Shown here piece after piece: positions 1 through 9,533 of a stretch of DNA of 64,000 bases (position 1 is its first letter; each line of letters begins with the position of its first letter). The notes beneath the pieces were generated by a model. It made no database searches. It was not told where the DNA came from and worked only from the letters and a program-made list of their open reading frames with translations. The stretch lies in assembly GCA_038277395.1 (NCBI GenBank), contig CM076193.1:93325583-93389582 (forward strand), written 5' to 3'. Source of the stretch: Dryocosmus kuriphilus. Taxonomy: Eukaryota; Arthropoda; Insecta; Hymenoptera; Cynipidae. The translations under genes and the position numbers were made by a program.

Positions 1-436
1 GAAAGACTGGTTATGAGCATTAAACACAGCAAACAAGATAATACAAATTTCGAGACTGTTACTTCGAAAAGTTATAAAAAATTGTGTCTTATATACAGCA
101 TTTTTGTTTCAAAACGAAAAAAATTGTCAGAAAGTATTCAATTAATTATTTTTGAAATATAACTTTCTTAAAATAATGGGACAGATTTCTATTTATTTCT
201 CAATGTATCTCAAACTTTTTGAAACATTTAAGACCAGAGTTGTCATACAACCATTACTAGATGAAAAAAGTGATTTAAGTGACCTCTTGTCAGCTTTGCT
301 AATATATGAAAAATATAAGAAATTTTTATGAAAATGAGTCCATTGACTGCATCAGAATATCCTGTAAAAAGTATACATAGATTCACTTACATCTGAGTAT
401 TTGTATGAATCCAGAAATTCCAAGTTAATTTGAACA

Positions 437-764
437 CTATGTATGCATCAAGGGTAAAATATAATACTCTTTCCGTATGGTGAATTCTATGAGTTCCGCA
501 ATATTAAACATGACGCCTTTCAAAATATCACGAAGTGCTCTTTCTAGCCCAGAGTGCAAATATGATCCGTTCCCACAAAGAGTGATATTTGAAGTTTTTC
601 GCGACGTACCAAGTAATATTCTTGGGTCTTATGGAAATTCAGTGCACCCCTCGTCTCGAAGAATTTGAAGGATTTCACCAATTCCCCGTCGGTTTTTGCA
701 GTTACGTAAAGCCCACCTTGCCACTTTTTCCCATAATGTTAATTCATCAGGGATGCTCCAGAGC
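437..764 (-). pseudogene. Transposase-like protein, N-terminal exon fragment
   Basis: Read on the minus strand, an exon-like segment begins right after an acceptor (TATATTTTAG) and encodes RLWSIPDELTLWEKVARWAL, then a DPRILLGTSRKTSNITLCG segment and a GSYLHSGLERALRDIL segment. I recognise this order (a short helical LRxWA block, an xDPRTLLxTPR block, then GxYxHxGL) from uncharacterised transposon-borne proteins common in ant and aphid genomes. That recognition is from memory, not a search. The frame carries one in-frame TAA at 629-631, between EFP and DPR, and ends at a TAG at 437-439. The rest of the protein is missing or lies outside the window. It is best read as a decayed transposase fragment; its function cannot be assigned further. 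Confidence 0.5.
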
Positions 765-880
765 CTAAAATATAAAAAATTCAGAACTGCACACTTTAAC
801 AGACCCCCCCCCCCCCCTCCCAAGCAATAACTAAATAATTATTATTATAATTTCTAGGGTAAATAAGAGATGAATAATAA

Positions 881-1242
881 CACAGGCCGACAGCCAAAAA
901 AACCCAGAAACGTGAGTATGTGTTTCCGAAGGTTTTTGATGCACTGAATCCGAATCTGGCGGCAGAATTCATCCGTTACCTAAGGTTCACGAGATATCCT
1001 AACCTAAATGTGCGAAAAACACTGTTTTTGGCTAAATTTGAGGTTACGTCACATTTCGAATAAATTTTTTTCTACAAACTGGTAACGCCATCGTAAAGCT
1101 AAACTCTTACTCTTCAAAACGCTTTTTTGAAACCTGGAAAATCTTTTTTTTTCATTAAGATATCATTGCTTGAAGTTTAGTATTCTGGCGCTGTCACTAG
1201 TGAGTCGAAACAACAGGAATTCTTTCTTAACGCTTTTCACGT
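881..1242 (+). repeat. Left terminal inverted repeat of the 881-4387 element
   Basis: It starts with CACAGGCCGACA and ends where the inverted match is lost, just after AACGCTTTT. It is the reverse complement of the right arm with scattered substitutions and short indels. Reading inward, the arm holds a 48-codon open frame containing NPNLAAEFIRYLRFTRY. Confidence 0.75.
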
Positions 1243-1594
1243 CGAGAGCCAGAAAAAATTGGTAGTCGAAATTTCGACCACTCCCGTCCGCAACGTAAAG
1301 TCCAATGTAAAAAATTTGGTTTGGCTTTCCTACGTAATTGGATGCACTGAATACGAAAAAAATAATGAAAAATGTCCAGGAGACATCCTTGACCTTCAAA
1401 ATTGCATTTCAAGGTGAAATTCATTGCTTCTTCTACTTTAGCCCGAAAATGATATCCTCACGTTTTTGTATGCGTTGGATGCAGAAAAATATCCATGTCT
1501 ATCACGAATGTTATTCGCAAGAAAATGTTTCAGCTTTCGCTCTTAGCATGACCCAGGATCAACAACGTGGATGTGGCGAAAATTTGATCCCTTT

Positions 1595-1696
1595 GGGGTG
1601 CTTGATTTCCGTGAGTCCCCTTGCCTCTCACGTCGGGGTGCTTGATTTCCGTGAGTCCCCTTGCCTCTCACGTCGAGGTGCTTGATTTCCGTGAGG
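1595..1696 (+). repeat. 40-bp tandem repeat, about 2.5 copies
   Basis: The unit contains GGGGTGCTTGATTTCC followed by GTGAGTCCCCTTGCCTCTCA and CGTC. Copies start at 1595, 1635 and 1675, and the third is partial. Copies are nearly identical (one G/A change at 1676), so the duplication is recent. It lies between the left inverted repeat and the 3' end of the protein gene. Confidence 0.9.
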
Positions 1697-1930
1697 TCAA
1701 ATATGCTTCCTAGAATGGTTACACTATTTTACCTATATTCAAACTATTGCATTCAAAGTATTGCATTAAAAATTTGCATGTTTCTTTCTACTTTTTAGAC
1801 AACACTCCGTTTTTTAATGATAACGTCTTCTCTTTTCTTTAAATGACCGATTGAATGACCTCCGTTTGTGAGAAGTCGTTTGGTCATGTCTGTGAGGTGA
1901 CCAGCAGTAGTCACCCATCATTGTCTCATC

Positions 1931-3492
1931 CTATCTGCCCTGGTAATGACGCTCTTTCTGTTTGAAATCTTGGTGAAAACGTTCACCCATTTCCTCACTA
2001 AATGCTCCAACATTTTCGGGAAAAAAAAAATAATCCAATTGAGAATTCATGAAGTGCACCTTTAAACTCACTGAACAACCCAATTCCCTGAAATGTTGCA
2101 GCATAGTCGATACTATTGTTTTATACTTTAGACATCGATAGTTTCCTAAAAACTTTGTAACAACATTTTTGAAACTATTCCAAGCATTTTTCTCGAGCAT
2201 AGTCATAGATGATTCAAAATCACTATCGTTCATCAGTTTACGAATATCAGGCCCTACGAATATACCTTCGCTAAGTTTAGCATCAGTCATATTAGGAAAT
2301 TTTGATTGCAAGTACTTGTAACATTCCCCCTCTGTATCCAATTTTTTCGTAAACTGTTTCATCAAGCCAAGTTTGATATGTAGTGGTGGTAACAAAACTT
2401 TACTTCTATCAACAAGACTTTCATTCTTGACGTTATAAGATCCAATTACCCATTCATTTCTTTTTGGCCATTGTTTTCTTGCCCAATGTTCATCTTTGGC
2501 ACGACTATCCCAGAGACAAAGAAAGCAGGATACTTTGTATACCCAGATTGTAAGCCTAATAGAATATTGATCATTTTCAAATCACCGCAAATTAACCATT
2601 TGTGATTCTCGTAATTCAGTCTTTCAAGAAAAAACTGAAAACTATTGTATGACTCTTTCAAAATAGTAGAATGCCCGACGGGGATTGCCGCATACTTGTT
2701 TGCATTATGGAGGAGAACTGCCTTGAGACTTTCTTTTGATGAATCTATGAATAGCCTCCAGTTTTCAGCATGATAATCTTCCACAATACCATATAATCGA
2801 ATAAGATTTTCAATGTCGTTGCAGTAAACCAGTTGGTTTTCAGTAGTGAAATACTGTCGAAACTGCTCGTCTCTCTTCCTATATACAGAGATTTTTGTTT
2901 CAGGCAGTAGTAGCCCCCTCTCTTTCAATCTTGAAGCCAACAGCTCTGCTGAATCTTTAGGTAGATTCAAATCGCGAATCAGATCATCTAAATCGTTTTG
3001 GTTGAATAGTTGAGGTTTACTGGTATCAGATGAGGATTCGTAGTCACTGCTATCACTGCTTTCAATGTTTTGCGGAACTTCAGAGTGATTGACCGCATTT
3101 TCGTTTCTCACCAGTTTGCTATATTCGGCCGGTGTTACACTAGCTACTATAGGATAAAGAAGTGAACCTCTATTATTATGGTTATAACCAGTAATATTAC
3201 ACTTACAGAAATAACAGTCTTCAAAGTGATCTTGAGGCTCACGCCAAATCGCCGGGTGAATGACAACTTCTTTTTTTATGGTATCCCAATTTTTCAATGT
3301 TCGTCGACAGTCCTCACAAATAGAATTTGGAACCCAAGATTTGTCTCTGTTTTGTAAGGATGTCTGGTAGCACTTCTCAATCCAACCTTTAATGGTTTCA
3401 TTAATATCTCTAAGATACCGGGACGCATCAAACCTACCGCAAATGTAACAAAAACAATTGACTTTATCTATGCAAGGATCAACTCTCGCCAT
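1931..3492 (-). pseudogene. Conserved cysteine-rich protein of unnamed family (candidate transposase)
   Basis: The minus-strand gene starts at ATG 3490-3492. The N-terminus has paired cysteine motifs (CFCYICGRF at residues 13-21, SICEDC at 58-62, CYFCKC at 93-98) that look like a zinc-binding module. An acidic serine-rich linker follows (about 140-165), then WRLFIDSSKESLKAVLLHN (about 245-263) and KWLICGDLKMINILLG (about 298-313). One base is missing near 2530; the next frame continues with a CFLCLWDSRAKDEHW segment, LPPLHIKLGLMKQF and GERFHQD. An in-frame TAG at 1931-1933 sits where the family normally has Trp, and the frame then stays open for at least another 25 codons. I know this architecture from many uncharacterised arthropod and cnidarian proteins. 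D250, D304 and the E of GERFHQD could form an RNase-H-like triad, but that is inference. Confidence 0.7.
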
Positions 3493-4009
3493 TGTAGATG
3501 TTTACCCGTTAGCCCGCCGCTCCAGCACGATCTCTAACACGAATATTACACAGGTGTGTATGGTTTTGATATGGAATAGCTGAGGATGATTCTCAAAAAT
3601 ATTTTTGGCGTAGAAACTAAACCTGGGCTCAGAAGTACTCTATCACAACAAGTTTTTCAGTGATCTTAACGTAAAAATACAAGAAACACGGTTTTCCGCT
3701 TTCTTTTGTTTTACCTTTCTTTTGTTTTAACTCTAACTGTCGTAGGTTTGATGGTATTGCGTTTGAGGTTATGGGGTTACAGAGTACTTGGGTTTCGAAT
3801 TAAATTTACTATTCCAGATTCATTTTCTCCACTAAAATCTAATTTTGAAATTTAATTGTCGAAATAACTCAGTTTTGAAAAAAAATTCTTTAAACAAATT
3901 GCTTAAACAAATGAATTTCGCAAAATTGATGGCAAATTCAAATCCAGCGATGCATTGGACTACTTACGTGAAGTATACAGTTGATATGGATCCAGGCTCA
4001 GTTTCTTTA
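3493..4009. other. 5' flank of the cysteine-rich protein gene
   Basis: This stretch lies between the start codon on the minus strand and the right inverted repeat. It contains a duplicated TTTCTTTTGTTTTA/CCTTTCT tract near 3700-3730 but no recognisable core promoter motif or coding frame. Confidence 0.4.
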
Positions 4010-4387
4010 GCGTGGAAAAGCGTTAAGAAAAAATTCCTGTTGTTTCAACTCACTAGTGACAGCGCCAGAATACTAAACTTCAAGCAACGATATCTTCATG
4101 AAAAAAAAAGATTTTCCAGGTTTCAAAAAAGCGTTTTGAAGAGTAAGAGTTTAGCTTTACGATAGCGATACCAGTTTGTAGAAAAAAAATTTATTCGAAA
4201 TGTGACGTAACCTCAAAGTTCGCCAAAAACAGTGTTTTTTTTTCGCAAATTTAGGTTAGAATATCTCGTGAACCTTAGGTGATGGATAAATTCTGCCGCC
4301 AGATTCGGATTCAGCGCATCAAAAACCTTCGGAAGCACCTAGTCACGTTTCTGGGTTTTTTCCTTTTTAAAATTTTGTCGGCCTGTG
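4010..4387 (-). repeat. Right terminal inverted repeat of the 881-4387 element
   Basis: It matches the left arm in reverse complement and ends in GTCGGCCTGTG at 4387. Relative to the left arm it carries an extra A/T-rich insertion near the tip (around 4360-4375) and single-base changes. Confidence 0.75.
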
Positions 4388-4484
4388 TAATTTTTGATTT
4401 TAACAATTATATATTTATCAATTTAAAAAAACATAAGTTCAGCGTACTTCATATTAAATATGTTATAAATGTATTAAAATTTTA

Positions 4485-6809
4485 TTAATTTTCTCTTTTT
4501 GGTTTTTTCTTTGTCGTTTTCAATTTGATTATCTCTTCATTCTCCTGTTCTTTCTTATGTTCTCTTCGATTTTTCGCCTCTGGAAATACATCATGAAACC
4601 ATTCTTGTTGTTTAGGCTTTTCTAACGTTTTCGACTTACGATTTTTCAGTTTTAGCCAGTACACAACAGCAGGATGTACGTTATATTCAGTTAATGGTGG
4701 CATATTAATCTTGATATAAAGATTTTCTTTAAGTACATCAGCTGAAATGGAGGATCGATCGCTGATTTTAATAATATTATAGTAGGATATTAACCTTTCT
4801 ACATCTGCACTATGAGGCTTCGCGGCAATTACACGTGCTATAGAGACTGCTAATGGTTTCCATGCATCCACAAAGAGCAGTGCTTTTAGCATTTTTGTAC
4901 CGCATCTTTTATCCAGAATTTCCTTCGCACATGCTGCTTCGCGATATGATGTTGCAAATTCCAGAAGATCGTAATCTGGGCATATATTTTGACGGCACAA
5001 GCTCAATTTTTCATCAGAAACATCTGGACTCAATTTTTCTAGAGGTTCAAGTGTACTCCATTCTGAAAAATCCAATCTCTCCTTGACAAAGTTTCGAAGA
5101 GTTTGAAGAGCATCGTTTCTGACTGGAGAGTATTGCCTTGTTTCGCTAACGTATAAATGGTGTTGCTTTCTACGGCGAGACAGATATTTTAGTTCGAATC
5201 CATGCAAGTGAAAAGTGTCCAGTTGTAAATCTTTTTTGACGCTGTTCTTGAAGAGTTCTTCCCAGCCACCTAAAACAGGTGAGTCTTCTAACTTTTTAAG
5301 TGCTTCTAACAAAGCTCTCGAGGACTCTTTAATGTCGAAAATGATCATTTCATCTCCTTGAATTTTCTTCTGAAAACGAGAGTATAGGTAGCCCAAGTCA
5401 GCTATGAAGCAAGGTAAATTCAGTTCATCATATTTTGTTAACTGATTGTAGTAACCTTTGCAAATGGAATCAATATTCATATTTCTCTGAGAGTAGATTA
5501 ATAGAGTTTGCAAGCTTCTAAGGATTGACACTACTAAATGGTAGGTATACTCCGTCCATCTTACTTCATAGTATTTGGGAAAATGCATGACTACTACTAC
5601 TAAATCATTGTCCTCAGCGATTGTTTGTAGCTCTTTTGTTCGCAAGCCAGAACTGTGAAAGTAAGTTGCAATTGCAACACAACCATTAATTGCTTTTTCT
5701 ACTTCAGTTACAGTTTCTGTTAAATTAGTCCATGTCCTGTCGATCGAAAATCTCAGGATATTCTCAGGCGTGTTGTCAGGACGATTTCAGGCTTTTTTCA
5801 GACTCGATTTGAATGATTTCGTCTCTGGAGATAGTCTGAGGTCTAAAGAGATTTGGGATTTACGAGCCTTCAGGCCATTTAAAAGCCCTACCTGAAACTT
5901 AAAAAACTGCTACCTCAGATCCTGCGTCTCAGAAACTTCTCTGACCTGAGAATCTCCAGGCATTTTTCAGTGATTTCTATCGGTAGGGTGCTAAAGCACT
6001 TCAATGCACAGCACACCAAATTTTCAGAAGTAGGCCAATTCCAGAAATTTCTTTTTTTTTCGCGATCAAGCAGGGCCCACAACCCGTTTTTGTCACCGAT
6101 ATTCATATTTGTTCCGTCGGTTGCAATTGATGAAAGACGTGCGGTAATAAACATTTCGAAAATCTATTGAAAACTCAACAGCGTCTTTTGCTGCCGCAAA
6201 ATATCCTTTAGCACCTCGTAAAGTTTGCTCTTGAAAACCTAAAAATATCAATTCACAGTCCCCGGTTTGTGTTACAATTTTCGCCATAACGTAAATGTTA
6301 TCCTTTTGCATTTTGTCTAGAGATCCGTCCAACCGAAGCGAAACAGCATATGCATTTTTCAATATTTCTTGTGCAAATTGCAGACAAACGGCCTTGCTTC
6401 GAAGCGTGTAATAAATCTAGATTTGTATTATTGAAACAAACTGAGCATCGTACAAAATTTCTTCCTTTATCTTTTAGTGCTTGCGATTTTCTCGAAAAAA
6501 AAACTATTTTCTTTAACTAGAACTGATGGCTTTAAGGAAAAAGTTTCTTTTTCAGTTGCTACGCATTTACTGCTACTTTTATTTTCAGATGAATCATTGC
6601 TTTGAATTTTAAAATCCATTGAAACTTGTGAAGATTCGCCAGTCAAGGTTTCACATATAAGCAAATTATTTTTGATTTTTCTCTTCTAAAGATATGCCTG
6701 TTTTTAGATGTTTTTCAATTTTAGATGAAGGGTTTTTAGATTTGGAGTTTTTAAGCTCATTCTCCTTTTTTGAATTATTAGGTCCCAACGTCTGCAACCA
6801 CTTATTCAT
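4485..6809 (-). pseudogene. hAT-superfamily transposase, KIAA1586-like, broken
   Basis: The minus-strand coding starts at an ATG at 6807-6809 (MNKWLQTLGPNNSKK). It continues in several frames: a cysteine/histidine finger segment (RCSVCFNNTNLDLLH, about 6400-6440), a catalytic-core segment LRLDGSLDKMQKDNIYVM (about 6300), IATDGTNMNIGDKNGLWALL (about 6080-6140), and YYEVRWTEYTYHLVVSIL (about 5550). It ends with a hAT C-terminal dimerisation-type segment (KPHSADVERLISYYNIIK, about 4790-4830) and a Lys-rich tail. The last intact segment is 386 codons (4485-5645), and its frame stays open upstream to about 5740. An insertion at about 5741-5972 separates it from the central part. At least three further frame breaks or stops make it non-functional as shown. 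The family normally encodes a cut-and-paste transposase; the KIAA1586 label is from remembered similarity. Terminal repeats were not found. Confidence 0.75.
5741..5972. mobile_element. Repeat-phrase foldback insertion A (CTCAGG phrase) in the hAT gene
   Basis: About 230 bp interrupt the transposase reading. The interior is dense in CTCAGG/CCTGAGA phrases in both orientations. The right tip in reverse complement reads CACTGAAAAATGCCTGGAG, followed by ATTCTCAGG. The left tip, CGATCGAAAATCTCAGG then ATATTCTCAGG, is a degraded inverted match. No convincing target duplication is visible. Confidence 0.5.
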
Positions 6810-7563
6810 ACTTTTTTCTTTCCTTACAAAGCACTGAACATTACCTATATATAAAGAAATTTGTTGTCAGAATGTGAAATTTTAGATACATTCTGCTTGA
6901 TTAAAGTACCGTTGACCGACACTATTTTGAGACAACAAGAGCGATTTTTTCGTTTTGTGCTTCACCAAAACAGGATAATAATTGCAAAAATATTTTGAGG
7001 TTAGTTAGATAATTTTTTTCAACTTTAAATTAAGACATTTCTTGTTATTTACTGGACCTAATAATATTCTTCGTAAAGTTTTAAACTTAAATCATAAAAA
7101 AAATGTCTTTCATTAGTGTAGAAATCATTAAAAATATCAAAATGTATCACTTTTTGGAGGTTAAGTTGCATCCTTGTAGAATAAATAATATATAAAAGTA
7201 TACAAAAAGAAAGGTCGACTATGATCCCCCCTATTTATTACCAATGTAATTTTTATAAAGTATTAATTTTTGATTTTATTCCAAAGTACCCCCGTCAGTT
7301 AACGGTAGTTTAATTTAAAGAGAAAATTTACATCATAAAAATACACTATTTATTGAAAGTGTTATAGGCTATTGTGTGAGATCCATATATCTTTATTATT
7401 TGGATACCTTCTAAATTTGAATCACTAATTAATTTCAGTTACTAAATAATATTTAGTCGTCTTTGGTCTTTCGCAGTATTTCGTATTAAAAAATTCGACA
7501 TGTCAGTACCAGAAATATTATAAAAATAGATACAGCACGCCCTCAGTGCTGCCTGAAGGTGCG
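6810..7563. other. AT-rich stretch without recognised features
   Basis: I see no coding frame, no clear terminal repeat of the neighbouring hAT element and no RNA gene here. It is probably transposon flank or old intergenic sequence. Confidence 0.5.
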
Positions 7564-7934
7564 GTAGGTATTCACTTGTCCGAAATTTCATTTTCCCTAA
7601 AACTCATATTGCCGAAAAAATCGCTAGATTACTAGACGCCTTCGAAACAATTGATAGATGGGTTTCTGCTTACCAATTTTGGATAGATCTTTAACTCAAA
7701 TTGACTTTAGGTGGCGTTTCGCGAAAATTCTTTATTCTTTATTCTTTATTTTTCTTTATAAAACTCGAAGTTTTTTAATGTAATTTTCCATTTGGAGTGA
7801 TCTTGGCAATATGCCATGAATTCACAAGCGGGATCCCCTCTATCATTTATGTCTACATCGCCCGTAAATCTAGTGATGTTTTCGGCAAAATGAGTTTTAG
7901 AGAAAATGAAATTTCGGACAAGTGAATACCTACC
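7564..7934. mobile_element. Foldback element with about 75-bp arms
   Basis: The left arm (7564-7645, starting GGTAGGTATTCACTTGTCCG) is repeated inverted at 7858-7934, ending CAAGTGAATACCTACC. Both arms share GAAATTTCATTTTC and AAAACTCAT. The spacer contains a TTCTTTATTCTTTATT run near 7727-7758. No target duplication is evident. Confidence 0.75.
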
Positions 7935-7942
7935 GTCAATTA

Positions 7943-8391
7943 TTGGCTCCTTAGCCTACTGCGCTTGCGTTGAGGTAGCGCACTCATTAGTCGTAAAAGG
8001 CGCACAAATTCAGAGGAGAATTAAATGCATTCTGTGAATGAAATATAAATAATGATTATAAATTGCACATAATTATATAAAATTACATGAAATTTGATGT
8101 AGGAGAGGGGAAAAATTATTAGACATATATTTTGTGAATAACAGTTAATTTTCTTTGAGTTCAAAAATACTAACTCATAGAAAATAAACTGTTATTTACA
8201 AAACATATGTCTAATAATTTTCTTCCTGCCCTGTATCAAATTTCATGCATTTTTATATACTTATGTGCAATTTATAATCATTATTTATAATTAAATGAGA
8301 AAATGAATGTAATTCTCATTCTGAATTTGTGCGCCTTTTAGGACTAATGAGTGCGCTACCTCAACGCAAGCGCAGTAGGCTAAGGAGCCAA
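7943..8391. mobile_element. 449-bp near-palindromic MITE with TA flanks
   Basis: The left end TTGGCTCCTTAGCCTACTGC and the right end GTAGGCTAAGGAGCCAA are inverted copies. The match continues inward for about 220 bp per arm through TAGCGCACTCATTAGTC and ATGTCTAATAATTTTC, meeting near 8165. TA flanks both ends (7941-7942, 8392-8393), as expected for a Tc1/mariner-type MITE. The classification rests only on that dinucleotide. Confidence 0.8.
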
Positions 8392-8684
8392 TATTGACAC
8401 CACTGGCGCTGAACTGTATCTACGTGTGCCTGGATGCAATGTGCGCATGTGTGCGATATGCCCCAATGCCAATTGAACTACGAAGCATATATATGTATAT
8501 GCAGTAGAGTTAACCGACATTTTTATGAGCCAAATAAAGGAAAGAAAAGAAGAAGCGCGCCATATTTTCTATTCTGAATCGTTTGCCGGCCGCACGCGCA
8601 TTGCACATTTTTTCAAATTTGTTCGCGATTAATTGGCAGTAGTGTAATTTTATTCTTTTTTGTAAATTAAAGTACACGTTGAAC

Positions 8685-8904
8685 ATGAGTAATAGTAAAA
8701 GTGATGATGACATAGTGTCGGATGCTGGTGCTAACGCTGATGCAGTTTTGGGACGGATAAAATATCTAGAAGTAAGTCGCCGAGGCACTTGTGAAACAGT
8801 CGCGGCCGAGCGTCTGAATAAAAAGTTTGCATCAACTTCATTTGATAAGTACGTTACATACAAAGTTGATGGTAGTACAAAAGTACAGCTGCTTCACCTG
8901 GCCC
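8685..8904 (+). CDS. Exon 1 of the BEN-domain gene
   Basis: It starts at the ATG in GAACATGAGTAATAG. It encodes MSNSKSDDDIVSDAGANADA, a helical middle containing CETVAAERLNKKF, and ends LLHLA with the donor GTAAAT. Splicing to the acceptor at 9120 restores an uninterrupted frame, which is good evidence for the border. The start is preceded by an AT-rich leader after a GCCGGCCGCACGCGC tract. Confidence 0.6.
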
Positions 8905-8940
8905 GTAAATATAATTCCTAGCTATATAATTATTAGAATA

Positions 8941-9120
8941 TGAATAATGCAAATAATAATAATCCGTACGTTATTTTGATATACACACATATCACACGCA
9001 TGCATGTCATGTACACGCATACACCCACTGTGCACATACACACGCCATATATGTATGTTAATTCCCATATGCTTTTCATTACTTTTTTTTAAAATAAAAC
9101 CTATTTGTTATGTATTTTAG
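8941..9120 (+). other. Intron 1 with CA/TG-rich tract
   Basis: The short intron holds an imperfect alternating CA/TG tract (about 8980-9060, with ACACACATATCACACG and similar). It ends in a T/A-rich acceptor region. No other feature was seen. Confidence 0.5.
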
Positions 9121-9289
9121 GATCTGAGGAAGAAATGAAACTGAAAATGGCCAAGAAGTCTCGACAGCCTCCAACCAATACTTTACAGACTGGAAGCAGT
9201 GAATATGAAAGTGAGTTGCAGATAAATTCCAAAAGTCAGCGAGTACTGCAGCACAAAAAAACAAAGGCACCAGTGGTCGTTCCAGTAAA
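9121..9289 (+). CDS. Exon 2 of the BEN-domain gene
   Basis: The acceptor TGTATTTTAG precedes SEEEMKLKMAKKSRQPP, and the exon closes with KTKAPVVVPV before the donor GTATGT. It is Lys- and Ser-rich. Joining to the next recognisable exon (12679) is one base out of frame. Confidence 0.55.
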
Positions 9290-9374
9290 GTATGTATCAA
9301 AATTATTTACTTCCACATCATTTTATTGCTTATCACAGATCATTTGCCCATTCACTACGATTACACATTCTAAT

Positions 9375-9533
9375 TGTAATGTATTGGGTATCGTGTAATA
9401 GTGTGCGTGAGGTATCCGTGTGGAGTGAACTTGAGCGCCATCGCCAGTGCGTTCCTAGCGTTTAGCGTGACAGCACCTTGTAAGTTATTCGCTTCAATAA
9501 ATGTAGTTTAATTGAAGTATATTCCCTTTTATT
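9375..9533 (+). repeat. Left LTR of the Ty3/gypsy element
   Basis: It begins TGTAATGTATTGGGTATCG and ends TTCCCTTTTATT. It is identical to the right LTR except for one extra C near 9417. AATAAA in CTTCAATAAATG near the 3' side may serve as the polyadenylation signal. Confidence 0.92.

Larger units (their letters stand above)
881..4387. mobile_element. DNA transposon with about 370-bp terminal inverted repeats
   Basis: Both ends begin with CACAGGCCGACA in inverted orientation. The inverted similarity runs inward to about 1242 on the left and about 4010 on the right, sharing for example ACCCAGAAACGTGA and GACAGCGCCAGAATACTAAA. TAA sits immediately outside both ends (878-880 and 4388-4390), a possible 3-bp target duplication. 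The only substantial reading frame inside is the cysteine-rich protein on the minus strand. Size is about 3.5 kb. The ends do not match a superfamily I can name with confidence: CACAG with a 3-bp duplication is loosely CACTA-like, but the encoded protein is not a recognisable CACTA transposase. Confidence 0.75.
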
